Source of the DNA: Pseudomonadales bacterium
GTDB lineage: Bacteria; Pseudomonadota; Gammaproteobacteria; Pseudomonadales; Azotimanducaceae
Reading direction: 5' to 3'
NCBI GenBank assembly: GCA_041395945.1
Contig: JAWKZN010000001.1
Location: forward strand, 1,302,001 to 1,366,000
Length of the DNA: 64,000 nt
The notes beneath the pieces were generated by a model that was not told the DNA's origin, did not search any database, and saw only the letters and a program-made list of their open reading frames with translations. This document shows positions 46,413-54,633 of this stretch, one piece after another. How positions within the stretch are numbered: the stretch's first letter is position 1; each line of letters begins with the position of its first letter. A program made the translations under genes and the position numbers.

Positions 46413-48568
46413 AGGGCGGTGACTTCCCAGGCAGCCGGGGCGACGGTTCCGATGCGGGCTGCAGCGGTAAACCCCGCTTCCCTGAGAGCCTGCAGGCAGC
46501 GTGCCGCATTGGCTTCGGGCACCGCCGCCAGCAGTCCACCGGAGGTCTGAGGATCCACCAGCAGGCTGCGGATGTCCTGGGAAATCTGTGGGGATAAGCG
46601 GAAGCGATCGAGCACCTTCTGATTCTGGGTATGCAGGGAACTGCGAATACCCCCGCCGATCAGTTCGAGGGCGCCGGGGAGCAGGGGCACCTGTTGTGCC
46701 GCAAGCCGCACACCGGTACCGGACGCGGTGAGCATCTCGGCAAGATGCCCCAGCAATCCAAAACCGGATACATCGGTGAGGGCACTGACACCCTCGGCCC
46801 TGAGCACCGGGAGTGCGTCCGCATTGGACTGCTCCATCTGTTTGAGAGCGGTATGGAGTAGACGGCCGGACACACGCCCGCGCCGGTTGGCCGCCAGCAG
46901 CACGCCTGAGCCCAGAGCCTTGGTGAGAATCAGGGCATCCCCATCGCGCAGTCCTGCACGGGTCAGGATTGCCTGGCCGTCCATATCGCCGGTGAGGGTC
47001 AGAGTCAGGGTAAGGTCGGCGCCTTCGTGGGAATGACCACCCACCAGAAATACACCGTGCCGGTTGAGCACTTCCAGAGCACCGAGCAACAGAGCATGCA
47101 GGTCCTCTTCCATCATGGCTTCCGACATCAGGGGAACGCTCGCGCAGGCGAGCGCATACCTGCCCCTGCCGCCCATCGCGATCAGATCGTTCAGACAGTG
47201 GTGGGCCAGGATGCGGCCAAACCGGTAGGGGTCCGACAGCATGCTCGGAAAGCCGTCCACGCTCAGTATCAGTTCCGGTTCGGTAACCCGCACGACGGCA
47301 GCGTCGTCCCCCACACCCAGCAGCAGGTTCGATTCTCCCTGCCGCGGCAGCCGGGCGAGCACCCGATCCAGAAGACCGGCGCCGAGCTTTGATCCACAAC
47401 CAGTGCAGCGCATGGGCTCCGGCGCTTCGGGCTGCAGGATTCGCGGCAGCACCCCCCCTCCAGGCGCCATCGGTTCCGGAAGCCGGCTGAAGCGTTGTAC
47501 GAAACGGCGATCTATCCAGCGCTTCCATCGCCAGACCCAGCGGCCGTAAAGGGACAAAGCGCCCCGGGCAGCCACCGCGCGCCCATCACCCGTGCCGGCA
47601 ATCACCAGATGTGCCGGCTGAGCGTGATAGCGGCGCAGGCTGCTGCCGAGGAGGCGCCGCCGCAGGTTGGCGGCCAGCACACCGCCCTGACGCACGGCAT
47701 ACACACCAGCCTTCGATCGTTCCTGGCCTTCGAGACAGGCGATATCACCGGCAGCGAATACCTGGGAGTGGGAGAGAGAGTTCAGCGTGGCATCGACCCG
47801 CACAAAACCGGCGTCGTCGGTGGCCAGCCCGGCACTGCGTGCCCATCCAGGCGCGGCGACCCCGGTCACCCAAAGCAGATGATCGAATTCGAGAGATCTG
47901 CCGTCTTCCGCTTCGAGCCGGGCAGCCGAAGTTGCGATCACTCGAAATCCCTGCAGGACTTCGATTCCGCGACTGCTCAGTATGCCGCTCAACCTGCGCA
48001 CCACACGCCCGGGCAGGCCCGGCAGCAGCCGATCCGTGACCAGCACAAGACGCACGGCCCGGGGAAGCAACTGGCGCAACGCCAGGATCAGTTCCACACC
48101 ACCGGCTCCCCCACCCACCACAGCCAGCGTATCGCCCGCTGCAGCCGCTGTTCGAATCTGCTCGAGCTCAGGCAGAAAGCGGCCGATCGGCTTTACACGG
48201 GTGCCAAATGCGCCAGTGGTTGCAGGAATGGCACCCGTATTGAGTGACAGCAGATCGAAACGCAGCGCCGGGTGTGCGGCAAGTTCGATCCGGTTGGTCT
48301 GCAGATTCAGAGCGACCAGTTCATCCGCAATGAAGCGCGCCCCCGCAAACGCTGCGAGCGGCACCAGATCGATGTGGATGTCATCGTGGGCATACTGGCC
48401 GGCGATAAGACCGGGCAGCATCCCCGAATAGGGCGTGAGTGTTTCACGTGAAATGAGGGTGAGTCGCACACCGGGTTGCGGGCGCATACCAAACCGGCGC
48501 AGTACCTCGACATGCGCATGGCCACCACCCACCAGTACCAGATCACGGAGTGCGGGTACCGTGCTCAC
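46409..48568 (-). CDS. selD: NADH-dehydrogenase-like / selenophosphate synthetase fusion
   Basis: This 719-residue protein has two parts. Residues 1-350 form a pyridine-nucleotide disulfide oxidoreductase (LVLVGGGHAHVEVLRRFG; second loop AVVGGGAGGVELILAL; FAAGDIACLEG). Residues 370-719 form SelD: CTGCGSKLGAGLL with a plain Cys at the catalytic site, LLGVGDDAAVVR, LAHHCLNDLIAMGGRGRYAL, and LVDPQTSGGLLAAVP. SelD makes selenophosphate from selenide and ATP; fused flavoproteins of this type are known and may supply reduced selenium. It is apart from selAB but within 4 kb. Confidence 0.95.
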   Translation of the reverse strand: MSTVPALRDLVLVGGGHAHVEVLRRFGMRPQPGVRLTLISRETLTPYSGMLPGLIAGQYAHDDIHIDLVPLAAFAGARFIADELVALNLQTNRIELAAHPALRFDLLSLNTGAIPATTGAFGTRVKPIGRFLPELEQIRTAAAAGDTLAVVGGGAGGVELILALRQLLPRAVRLVLVTDRLLPGLPGRVVRRLSGILSSRGIEVLQGFRVIATSAARLEAEDGRSLEFDHLLWVTGVAAPGWARSAGLATDDAGFVRVDATLNSLSHSQVFAAGDIACLEGQERSKAGVYAVRQGGVLAANLRRRLLGSSLRRYHAQPAHLVIAGTGDGRAVAARGALSLYGRWVWRWKRWIDRRFVQRFSRLPEPMAPGGGVLPRILQPEAPEPMRCTGCGSKLGAGLLDRVLARLPRQGESNLLLGVGDDAAVVRVTEPELILSVDGFPSMLSDPYRFGRILAHHCLNDLIAMGGRGRYALACASVPLMSEAMMEEDLHALLLGALEVLNRHGVFLVGGHSHEGADLTLTLTLTGDMDGQAILTRAGLRDGDALILTKALGSGVLLAANRRGRVSGRLLHTALKQMEQSNADALPVLRAEGVSALTDVSGFGLLGHLAEMLTASGTGVRLAAQQVPLLPGALELIGGGIRSSLHTQNQKVLDRFRLSPQISQDIRSLLVDPQTSGGLLAAVPEANAARCLQALREAGFTAAARIGTVAPAAWEVTAL

Positions 48569-48591
48569 TGCACTCCGGTTACGTCGATGAA

Positions 48592-48861
48592 TCAGTCGTC
48601 CAGATCCAGATAGTCCAGATCGGTATTGAGCTTTTTCTCTTCCATGCGCGCCTCGATCGCCCGGCGAATAGCCAGCGATCGCGCATTCTGGTCCTTCTGG
48701 CTCAGCGCCTCGTCTACCGCACGGAGATCTTCCCGGGAGTCGTCGTCGAGATCGTCGATTTCATCGACTTCATCCAGCGCGCCGACATCCGCCTCTGTGG
48801 ATTCATCGCCATCCAGGTCCTCTTCGAGGTCCTGTTCTACTTCGTCTTCGCGATCACTCAT
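48592..48861 (-). CDS. PA3496-like small acidic protein
   Basis: The 89-residue protein is very acidic in its first 55 residues and ends in a basic helix (RSLAIRRAIEARMEEKKLNT) followed by DLDYLDLDD. The tail resembles the PA3496 family of putative envelope-integrity proteins. No cysteines and no membrane segment. A sigma-70-like promoter is visible about 60 bases upstream. Confidence 0.8.
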   Translation of the reverse strand: MSDREDEVEQDLEEDLDGDESTEADVGALDEVDEIDDLDDDSREDLRAVDEALSQKDQNARSLAIRRAIEARMEEKKLNTDLDYLDLDD

Positions 48862-48917
48862 CGATCAAGTCCGGCTTCCTGGAACACCTTGAAGGGGCAC
48901 CTCGTTTGAATGCGGTG

Positions 48918-48945
48918 TTTTTAGCACGAAGCAGGTCACTGTCAA
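48918..48945 (-). promoter_or_regulatory. sigma-70-like promoter of the PA3496-like gene
   Basis: On the minus strand, a perfect TTGACA (48940-48945) is followed after 16 bases by TAAAAA (48918-48923), four of six matches to a -10 box. The gene starts at 48861, giving a leader of about 50 bases. Confidence 0.6.
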
Positions 48946-49014
48946 GCGCTTTCGGTGTACGCCGACTGAAGCAGGCAGAGGGGACGATGTCGGTGGGACA
49001 GAGAGCTTCTGGAC

Positions 49015-49101
49015 TCAGACGAGAACGGGCAGCAGCAGATAGCCGACAAAGGCCAGTACTGCAAGCAGGCTGAGGGTGTCTGGAATGCCGATCTTCTTCA
49101 T
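49015..49101 (-). CDS. possible 28-residue single-span membrane peptide
   Basis: From ATG at 49101 to TGA at 49015-49017 the frame encodes 28 residues: a basic start (MKKIGIPD) followed by one hydrophobic helix (TLSLLAVLAFVGYLLLPVLV). A weak GTAGG lies a few bases before the ATG. Size and topology match bacterial small membrane proteins, but with no homologue known to me and no expression data it remains a candidate. Confidence 0.35.
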   Translation of the reverse strand: MKKIGIPDTLSLLAVLAFVGYLLLPVLV

Positions 49102-49184
49102 GTGGCCTACGCTACGACGCGTCCGGGCGCCTTGGAAGAATCAAATTTCGCTATGGATATAACCGGGATTGATGTGCAGGCCGT

Positions 49185-50132
49185 TCAGGTCCATTGAAGA
49201 ATGGCGAAGAGACTTACCGGCGCCACGATCAGCCACAGCAGCAGGCCGTGCCAGAGCACCCTGCCATGAATGCGGCGCACCGTGGTTCGGGTGAGCTCCG
49301 TGCCGATGAAAAACAATGCACACACGAGCAGGGCCTTGCTCAATGTCCCTGCAAGCGTGGTGATCTGAACGGGTATGGGCAGCAGCGACGCTGCAGCGGT
49401 GGCCAGCAGAAACGACAGTATGAAGCCCGGGATGCGCAGGCGCACATTACCCTGCCCGGCCATCAGACTGGCGCCCAGGGCGAGGGGAATCAGCCAGAGC
49501 GTGCGCCCGAGTTTGAGGGTGGTCGCGACTTCACTGGCCTCATCCCCATAGAGGGTGGCAGTCGCGATCACCGAGCTGGTGTCGTGGATGGCGAGAGCGG
49601 ACCACAGACCGAATTGAATCTGGGAGACATCCAGCCAGTGGCCGATCAGCGGAAAGGCGAGCAGAGCAACCACGTTGAGCAGAAACACCAGTCCCAGGGC
49701 GACTGCCGTGTCTTCTGCTTTAGCACCCAGTACCGGGCTGAGGGTGGCGATCGTGGTACCTCCACAGATGGCAGTACCCGCAGCCAGCAGCTGGGCGGGA
49801 ATCTTCTCCACGCGCAGCAGCCAGCCGAGCAGCAGGCCGAGCGACAGAGTGCTCACCACGAACAGTGCGACTGCCCAGGTATAGCTCGCAGACAGGGACC
49901 ACACGGTCTCCAGATGCAGACGTAAACCAAGGAGAACAATGGCCGTCTGCAGGCAGTACCGGCCAAGCAGACCGGCCCGGGGGATCGGTATTCGATTCAG
50001 TGTCAGCGCGATGGCGCCGCCAGTGAGGAGTGCGGCGGCCGGATTGCCGAGCATGATGAGCGGTACCAGCAGCAGCGCGCACAACAACAGAGTTCCGGTA
50101 TACGCCGGCCATGTCTGCCCGCTGACTGCCAT
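49185..50132 (-). CDS. YeiH-family putative sulfate/sulfite exporter
   Basis: The 315-residue protein has about ten membrane segments and the UPF0324 marks LLGLRLHLETVW, AAGTAICGGTTIATLSPVL and ALAIHDTSSVIATATLYG. Members are proposed exporters of sulfur anions. Its ATG directly abuts the stop of the Blh-type gene, so it likely disposes of products of the persulfide pathway encoded upstream. Confidence 0.88.
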   Translation of the reverse strand: MAVSGQTWPAYTGTLLLCALLLVPLIMLGNPAAALLTGGAIALTLNRIPIPRAGLLGRYCLQTAIVLLGLRLHLETVWSLSASYTWAVALFVVSTLSLGLLLGWLLRVEKIPAQLLAAGTAICGGTTIATLSPVLGAKAEDTAVALGLVFLLNVVALLAFPLIGHWLDVSQIQFGLWSALAIHDTSSVIATATLYGDEASEVATTLKLGRTLWLIPLALGASLMAGQGNVRLRIPGFILSFLLATAAASLLPIPVQITTLAGTLSKALLVCALFFIGTELTRTTVRRIHGRVLWHGLLLWLIVAPVSLFAILQWT

Positions 50133-50657
50133 TCAGTGGGCGGTGTTCAGGGTGTCCGCATAGGCTCTGACGGCGGCGGCAACCGGAGCCTTGGTCACAA
50201 CCGGGGCAACCTGTTCGAGAACATCCTCTACCTCCCGGCCACGGCGCATTTCGCCTGCCGCCCAGAGCATACCGGCCCGATTGCCGGATGCGCAGTGCAG
50301 TACGACCAGGGCTTCCTGGGGTGCTGAGTTCAGTAGCGCGTCGAGTGCGAGGACCTGTTCGTCCCGTATGTTTGCCCCGTCTACCGGCAGATTGTGGTAC
50401 GTAAGACCCAGGTCCTGGGCTTGTGCCTGTTCTGTCGCAGTGCCTTCTTCCGCTGTTCTTAAATCGATGATCACCACGGCACCCGGGAAGCCAGCCTTCA
50501 ATGCGGGAAGATCCGGCGGGCCGGCGATCACCAGATTGTCGCCGATCCACAAATGAGGATCACCGAACGGCTCCTCTGCGGCATTCGTCCACGCTGCTGT
50601 CAACAGTCCGGTGCACAACGCGATCAGTGCAATGAAAGGGCGGCAGGTTGCAGGCAT
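50133..50657 (-). CDS. exported Blh-type (DUF442) phosphatase-like protein
   Basis: From ATG 50657 the 174-residue protein has a signal peptide (RPFIALIALCTGLLTAAW) and a dual-specificity-phosphatase-like fold with the loop VVLHCASGNRAGML. The short CxxxxR spacing is typical of the DUF442 part of Blh. DUF442 proteins associate with persulfide dioxygenase and sulfide stress. An upstream open frame to 50762 belongs to the neighbouring gene. Confidence 0.82.
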   Translation of the reverse strand: MPATCRPFIALIALCTGLLTAAWTNAAEEPFGDPHLWIGDNLVIAGPPDLPALKAGFPGAVVIIDLRTAEEGTATEQAQAQDLGLTYHNLPVDGANIRDEQVLALDALLNSAPQEALVVLHCASGNRAGMLWAAGEMRRGREVEDVLEQVAPVVTKAPVAAAVRAYADTLNTAH

Positions 50658-50682
50658 GGTGTTCCTCCGGATGATTTCTGAA

Positions 50683-51540
50683 TCAGGCAGCCATGCGCTT
50701 GTGCAGCAGGCTGAGGTCAGCGGTGTCGAGCTGGCCGGCGGTGAGATTGTAGGGTACCGCAACGGTCATGAGTGCCGGGGCAGACAGAGTACCGTCCCGC
50801 GTGTTCCGGAACGCTACGAACTCAGCCTCACTCACACCATCGCGGATATGGATGTTGTGCGCGCGCTGCTCGGCGACCGTGGACAGATACCTGTGGCTGC
50901 GACCGCCGGGTGCATAGTCGTGACACATCAACAGCTTGGTTTCATCGGGTTCGGCGAACAGTTGCTGGATCGAGCGGTACAGCGTCGCGGAGTCTCCTCC
51001 GGGAAAGTCGCAGCGGGCGGTGCCGTAGTCGGGCATGAAAAGAGTATCCCCCACCAGGATAAAATCGTCGAACTGATAGCCGACACAGGCCGGAGTGTGT
51101 CCTGGAAGCGCCAGTACCCGACCGCAGGCGTGGCCAAGGCACAGCTTTTCACCCGCATCCAGCAGGCGATCGAACTGGTGTCCGTCCGGGACAAGCGGAC
51201 TGTCCGGACACCGGGGCACAGAATCGGCAAAAGTTTCCTGCACCTCGATCACGCCACGGCCGATGCCCGTTTGTGCACAGACAAAGTGGGATTTCAGATA
51301 ATGGCCGGCGGAAAGATGGTCGGCATGCACGTGTGTTTCCAGCAGCCACTCCACAATGAGGTCGTTGGCTCTTACAAAATCGATAATCCGGTCGGCACCC
51401 GTGGTGGAGGTGATACCCGTGGCGGGATCGAAGTCGAGCACCGGATCGATGACCGCACAGGTCCGGGAGCCCGGCTCTGCCACCACATAGGAATAGGAGC
51501 TGGTGGCTGAATCGAGGAACGCAGCGACCATCGGGTGCAT
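50683..51540 (-). CDS. persulfide dioxygenase, ETHE1/Blh-type metallo-beta-lactamase fold
   Basis: The iron enzyme oxidises glutathione persulfide to sulfite. The 285-residue protein has ETHVHADHLSAGHYL (HxHxDH), ALPGHTPACVGYQF and GDTLFMPDYGTARCDFPGG, matching the bacterial Blh subgroup. ATG 51540 chosen; 51570 is an upstream alternative. First gene of a three-gene set with the phosphatase-like and YeiH-type proteins. Confidence 0.92.
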   Translation of the reverse strand: MHPMVAAFLDSATSSYSYVVAEPGSRTCAVIDPVLDFDPATGITSTTGADRIIDFVRANDLIVEWLLETHVHADHLSAGHYLKSHFVCAQTGIGRGVIEVQETFADSVPRCPDSPLVPDGHQFDRLLDAGEKLCLGHACGRVLALPGHTPACVGYQFDDFILVGDTLFMPDYGTARCDFPGGDSATLYRSIQQLFAEPDETKLLMCHDYAPGGRSHRYLSTVAEQRAHNIHIRDGVSEAEFVAFRNTRDGTLSAPALMTVAVPYNLTAGQLDTADLSLLHKRMAA

Positions 51541-51615
51541 GTCAGTCTCCAAGGCTGGGTTGATACCCACTTTATTGCATCAGGGGCCGAATTATTTTCT
51601 ATTTATTTCCTGCAG

Positions 51616-51631
51616 TAGGCAGGATAGCCTA
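51616..51631. promoter_or_regulatory. inverted repeat in the persulfide dioxygenase / Lrp spacer
   Basis: TAGGC (51616-51620) and GCCTA (51627-51631) are separated by 6 bases, within a 151-base divergent spacer that is AT-rich (51590-51610). A regulator bound here could control both directions; the adjacent Lrp-type protein is the first candidate. Confidence 0.4.
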
Positions 51632-51691
51632 ATAACCAACCGTTAAAATGCCGATTTCTAGAGAAATATTCCTCAGCTTGCGGGTATTACC

Positions 51692-52153
51692 ATGGAAGCC
51701 ATCGATCGACTCGACAGCCGCATTCTCGACCTGTTGCAGGAGGATGCCTCCCTGTCCAACGCCGAGCTTGCTGAACGGGTGGGACTGTCCGCCAATGCCT
51801 GCTGGCGAAGGACCAAGCGTCTCGAAGAGCGGGGCATTATCCGCAAGCGGGTCGCCCTCCTCAGTCAGGAGAAGCTCGAATTGAAGGTCACGGTGTTCGT
51901 CGGTATCAAAACCAACGAACACAACGAGCACTGGCTGAAGAACTTTGCGGAAGGGGTAAAAGCCATTCCGGAGGTCGTGGAGTTCTATCGAATGAGTGGC
52001 GACGTGGACTATCTGCTGAAGATCGTCGCCCGGGACATTGCCGACTACGATCGGGTGTATAAAAAACTGATTGCCGTAGCCCCCCTGCATGACGTGTCTT
52101 CGTCATTCGCAATGCAGCGGATCAAATCTTCGACCGCCCTTCCGCTCGGTTGA
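51692..52153 (+). CDS. Lrp/AsnC-family regulator
   Basis: The 153-residue protein has an N-terminal HTH (LDSRILDLLQEDASLSNAEL, ERVGLSANACWRRTKRLEE) and a C-terminal RAM domain (VEFYRMSGDVDYLLKIVARD). It is divergent from the persulfide genes. DecR-type Lrp proteins sense cysteine/sulfide in some bacteria, so control of the neighbouring sulfur genes is plausible. Confidence 0.92.
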   Translation: MEAIDRLDSRILDLLQEDASLSNAELAERVGLSANACWRRTKRLEERGIIRKRVALLSQEKLELKVTVFVGIKTNEHNEHWLKNFAEGVKAIPEVVEFYRMSGDVDYLLKIVARDIADYDRVYKKLIAVAPLHDVSSSFAMQRIKSSTALPLG

Positions 52154-52156
52154 ACA

Positions 52157-52169
52157 GGCCGCAGCGGCC
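52157..52169. terminator. GGCCGC/GCGGCC palindrome after the Lrp gene
   Basis: GGCCGC and GCGGCC flank a single A just after the Lrp stop and before the convergent aminotransferase stop. It can form a short hairpin but has no T tract. Confidence 0.25.
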
Positions 52170-52206
52170 GGTAACCGCGCGCTGAGGACGGATTTTCTCC
52201 CGCTGC

Positions 52207-53517
52207 TCAGGCGGCAGCCCGGAGTGCGTCTCCGACGATGTTGAAAATTTCCGAGATGTCGGATTTGTCCATCACGAAGGCGGGACCGAACTGGAGTGTG
52301 TCGGCACCGTAACGGACATAGAGCCCGCGCTGCCAGCACCACATGGCGATCTCGTAGGGTCTGCGCGCCGGTTCCCCCGGATGAGCTGCGAGGGTCAGCG
52401 CACCCGCGAGACCCAGGTTACGGACGTCGGTCACATGGGGATGATTGGCCAGACCGTGTATACAGTCTTCGAAATGTCCGGCCTTGTCTCTGACCTGGCC
52501 GGCGAGATCGAGGGACTCGAACAGATCCAGCGCCGCGAGTCCTGCCGCACAGGCCAGTGGGTGACCTGAGTAGGTGTAGCCATGGGGAAACTCCACCAGA
52601 TACTCGGGTCCCCCGTGATCCATGAAAGTATTGTAGATCCCGGCGCCAACCACCACGGCACCCATGGGGATCACACCGTTGGTGAGTTGCTTGGCGAAGG
52701 TCGCGATGTCGGGTGTCACGCCGAAAAATTCAGCGCCTGTGGTTGCGCCGCACCGGCCGAAGCCGGTAATGACCTCATCGAAAATCAGCAGGATGTCGTT
52801 GGCATCGCACAGTGCCCGGAGTCGCTGCAGATAGCCTTTCGGTGGCGGCAGTACACCGGCCGATCCCGCAAAGGGTTCGACAATGACCGCAGCGATGTTT
52901 GACGCATCATGCAATGCAATCAGTTCCGCGAGTTCGTCCGCCAGGTGCGCACCCCGGGAGGGCATCCCCCGGGAAAAGCGGTTTTCCGGCAGCAGCGTGT
53001 GGGAAAGATGATCAGTCTCCAGGGTGGCGCCGAACAGTTTGCGGTTCGCCCCGATACCTCCGACGGAAATGCCACCGAAATTGACACCGTGATACCCCTT
53101 CGCGCGCCCGATCAGGCGGGTTTTGCCCGGCTGACCCCGCTGGCGCCAGTAGGCGCGCGCAATTTTCAGGGATGTCTCCACGGCCTCTGAGCCGGAGTTG
53201 GCAAAAAAAACGTAGTCGAGCCCATCCGGAGTCAGCTCGCGGATCCGCTGAGCAAGTTTGAATGCCCCCGGATGACCGAACTGGAAGGCCGGCGCATAGT
53301 CGAGCTGTTCCGCCTGGCGGGCGACGGCGGCGGTGATTTCGCTGCGCCCGTGCCCCGCACCGCAGCACCACAGGCCGGACAGGCCGTCGAGAATCTGGCG
53401 GCCATCCGCACTGCGATAGTGCCAGCCCTGCGCCCCGACAATGATTCTCGGATCGGCCTTGAACTGCCGATTGCCGGTGAACGGCATCCAGTAGGCGTCC
53501 AGTTCTGCAGCGTTCAT
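52207..53517 (-). CDS. class III omega-aminotransferase (beta-alanine--pyruvate type)
   Basis: The 436-residue PLP enzyme has the N-terminus AYWMPFTGNRQFKADPRII, typical of omega-amino acid--pyruvate transaminases, FFANSGSEAVETSLKIARAY, LIFDEVITGFGRCG and the PLP Lys in TFAKQLTNGVIPMGAV. Substrates could be beta-alanine, putrescine-like or other primary amines. Its start overlaps mauD by 4 bases, so amine processing in one pathway with MauD/E is suggested. Confidence 0.9.
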   Translation of the reverse strand: MNAAELDAYWMPFTGNRQFKADPRIIVGAQGWHYRSADGRQILDGLSGLWCCGAGHGRSEITAAVARQAEQLDYAPAFQFGHPGAFKLAQRIRELTPDGLDYVFFANSGSEAVETSLKIARAYWRQRGQPGKTRLIGRAKGYHGVNFGGISVGGIGANRKLFGATLETDHLSHTLLPENRFSRGMPSRGAHLADELAELIALHDASNIAAVIVEPFAGSAGVLPPPKGYLQRLRALCDANDILLIFDEVITGFGRCGATTGAEFFGVTPDIATFAKQLTNGVIPMGAVVVGAGIYNTFMDHGGPEYLVEFPHGYTYSGHPLACAAGLAALDLFESLDLAGQVRDKAGHFEDCIHGLANHPHVTDVRNLGLAGALTLAAHPGEPARRPYEIAMWCWQRGLYVRYGADTLQFGPAFVMDKSDISEIFNIVGDALRAAA

Positions 53518-54104
53518 CGATACTCCTTCAGATAATCCTGCACCGAGGCGATCTTCCGTTCTTTGGCTTCGAACAGACTCTCGAGATGTTCGCGGGAGTT
53601 GACGATGCCCATGGCGGCGATACTGCCGTCTTCATCTATGAGGACGCCATAGGGCAGTTTGCTGACGCCAAAGGCACGACCCAGGGCTTCCGAATGCAGA
53701 TAGGGCAAGGCGTCCAGATTTTCATCCTGCACAAACGCCCGGTGCACGGCGACCTCGTCGCCATCGCTGCACAGCACCGTATCAAGCCAGGTCTCCGTCC
53801 TCGGCAGGGAGCGCACGGCGGGTAACAGTGAGCGGCTGATCGGACAATCCGGGGAGACGAAAAGCAGCAGCTGGCTGCGCGGGGAAGGACCGCCGACGCT
53901 GAAAGGGCGCCCGGCCAGCGAGGAAACAGTGAGACGGGGTGCAGCCTGACCGACTTTCAGCAGCGCGTTGACCATCAGTGCACCCGCCGGAGCGATCCGG
54001 CCGAACAGCCCCGCAATCTGCAGCCGCAACACGCCGACCAGGGCAGCCAGCGCAGCGATGCACAGCCACAGCGACCAGTGGGCAATCATCAGCAGTTCAT
54101 CCAT
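53514..54104 (-). CDS. mauD: MauD-like thioredoxin-fold protein
   Basis: The 196-residue protein has one N-terminal membrane helix (WSLWLCIAALAALVGVLRL) and an exported thioredoxin fold. MauD assists disulfide formation in methylamine dehydrogenase light chain and usually carries CPxC; here the motif is LLLFVSPDCPISRSL, so the second Cys is Ser90. That would prevent a normal dithiol cycle. GVSKLPYGVLIDEDG holds the cis-Pro. It overlaps mauE by 8 bases. Confidence 0.85.
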   Translation of the reverse strand: MDELLMIAHWSLWLCIAALAALVGVLRLQIAGLFGRIAPAGALMVNALLKVGQAAPRLTVSSLAGRPFSVGGPSPRSQLLLFVSPDCPISRSLLPAVRSLPRTETWLDTVLCSDGDEVAVHRAFVQDENLDALPYLHSEALGRAFGVSKLPYGVLIDEDGSIAAMGIVNSREHLESLFEAKERKIASVQDYLKEYR

Positions 54105-54615
54105 GCTCAGTGATTCGGGATGCGTACTGATTGCTGAGCAGACGTTCGATGATCACATAGAACAGCACCAGTCCCACCACCAGAGCGCTCACCAGCGCCC
54201 AGCCGGCGGGGCCAGGATCGAGACCGGCGTCGACCCGGGGTGCCGCCAGCACCAGCAGCACACCATTGCGCAGCAGCAGCCAGCCGGAAAGTGGAGTCGG
54301 GGTATCCCCACACCCGCAATCAATCGCCGTGTTACCTCGCAGCAGATTCACGGTGATCGCCAGGGTGTAGAGGGCGAGCAGCGCGAAGGCCAGACCGGAG
54401 GCGATACCGGCAGGTAGGATCAGACAAAGCACGGCAACCACTTCCAGCACCACCAGCAGGACCGCGGCGCTGTGCACGAGCGGCGCCGGCAGCAGCCCGT
54501 AGGCTTCCAGAGACGCACGGAAGCGGCTGAAGCGACGCAGCTTGTGATGCAGGCTCAGTCCGAATACCGCAATGAGGGTACCCGTGGCAGTCATGTGAAT
54601 CACCCAACCCAGCAT
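54097..54615 (-). CDS. mauE: MauE-like membrane protein
   Basis: The 172-residue protein has four to five membrane helices (AAVLLVVLEVVAVLCLILPA; LAFALLALYTLAITVNLL) and a conserved loop NTAIDCGCGDTP with two cysteines. MauE/DoxX-like proteins partner MauD in quinone-cofactor amine dehydrogenase maturation. No dehydrogenase subunit gene (mauA, mauB or aau equivalents) is in the window. Confidence 0.85.
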   Translation of the reverse strand: MLGWVIHMTATGTLIAVFGLSLHHKLRRFSRFRASLEAYGLLPAPLVHSAAVLLVVLEVVAVLCLILPAGIASGLAFALLALYTLAITVNLLRGNTAIDCGCGDTPTPLSGWLLLRNGVLLVLAAPRVDAGLDPGPAGWALVSALVVGLVLFYVIIERLLSNQYASRITEHG

Positions 54616-54633
54616 AGGATTCCAGACCGCTGT

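Larger units (their letters stand above)
48862..49184. other. spacer between YeiH-type gene and PA3496-like gene
   Basis: This 323-base stretch on the upstream side of the PA3496-like gene holds a promoter at 48918-48945 and one short candidate gene at 49015-49101. The rest shows no convincing coding signal. Reading through the TGA of the short frame stays open for about 50 codons, but composition is not protein-like. Confidence 0.5.

Noticed and set aside
45774..47528. Long 584-codon open frame
   Set aside because: Only its last 212 codons (DsbA-like) are protein-like; the rest is an out-of-frame reading of selD.
48862..49101. Selenoprotein by UGA readthrough of the 28-residue frame
   Set aside because: The frame stays open for about 50 codons after the TGA, but the residues look random, no SECIS-like hairpin is clear, and the region contains a promoter for the next gene.
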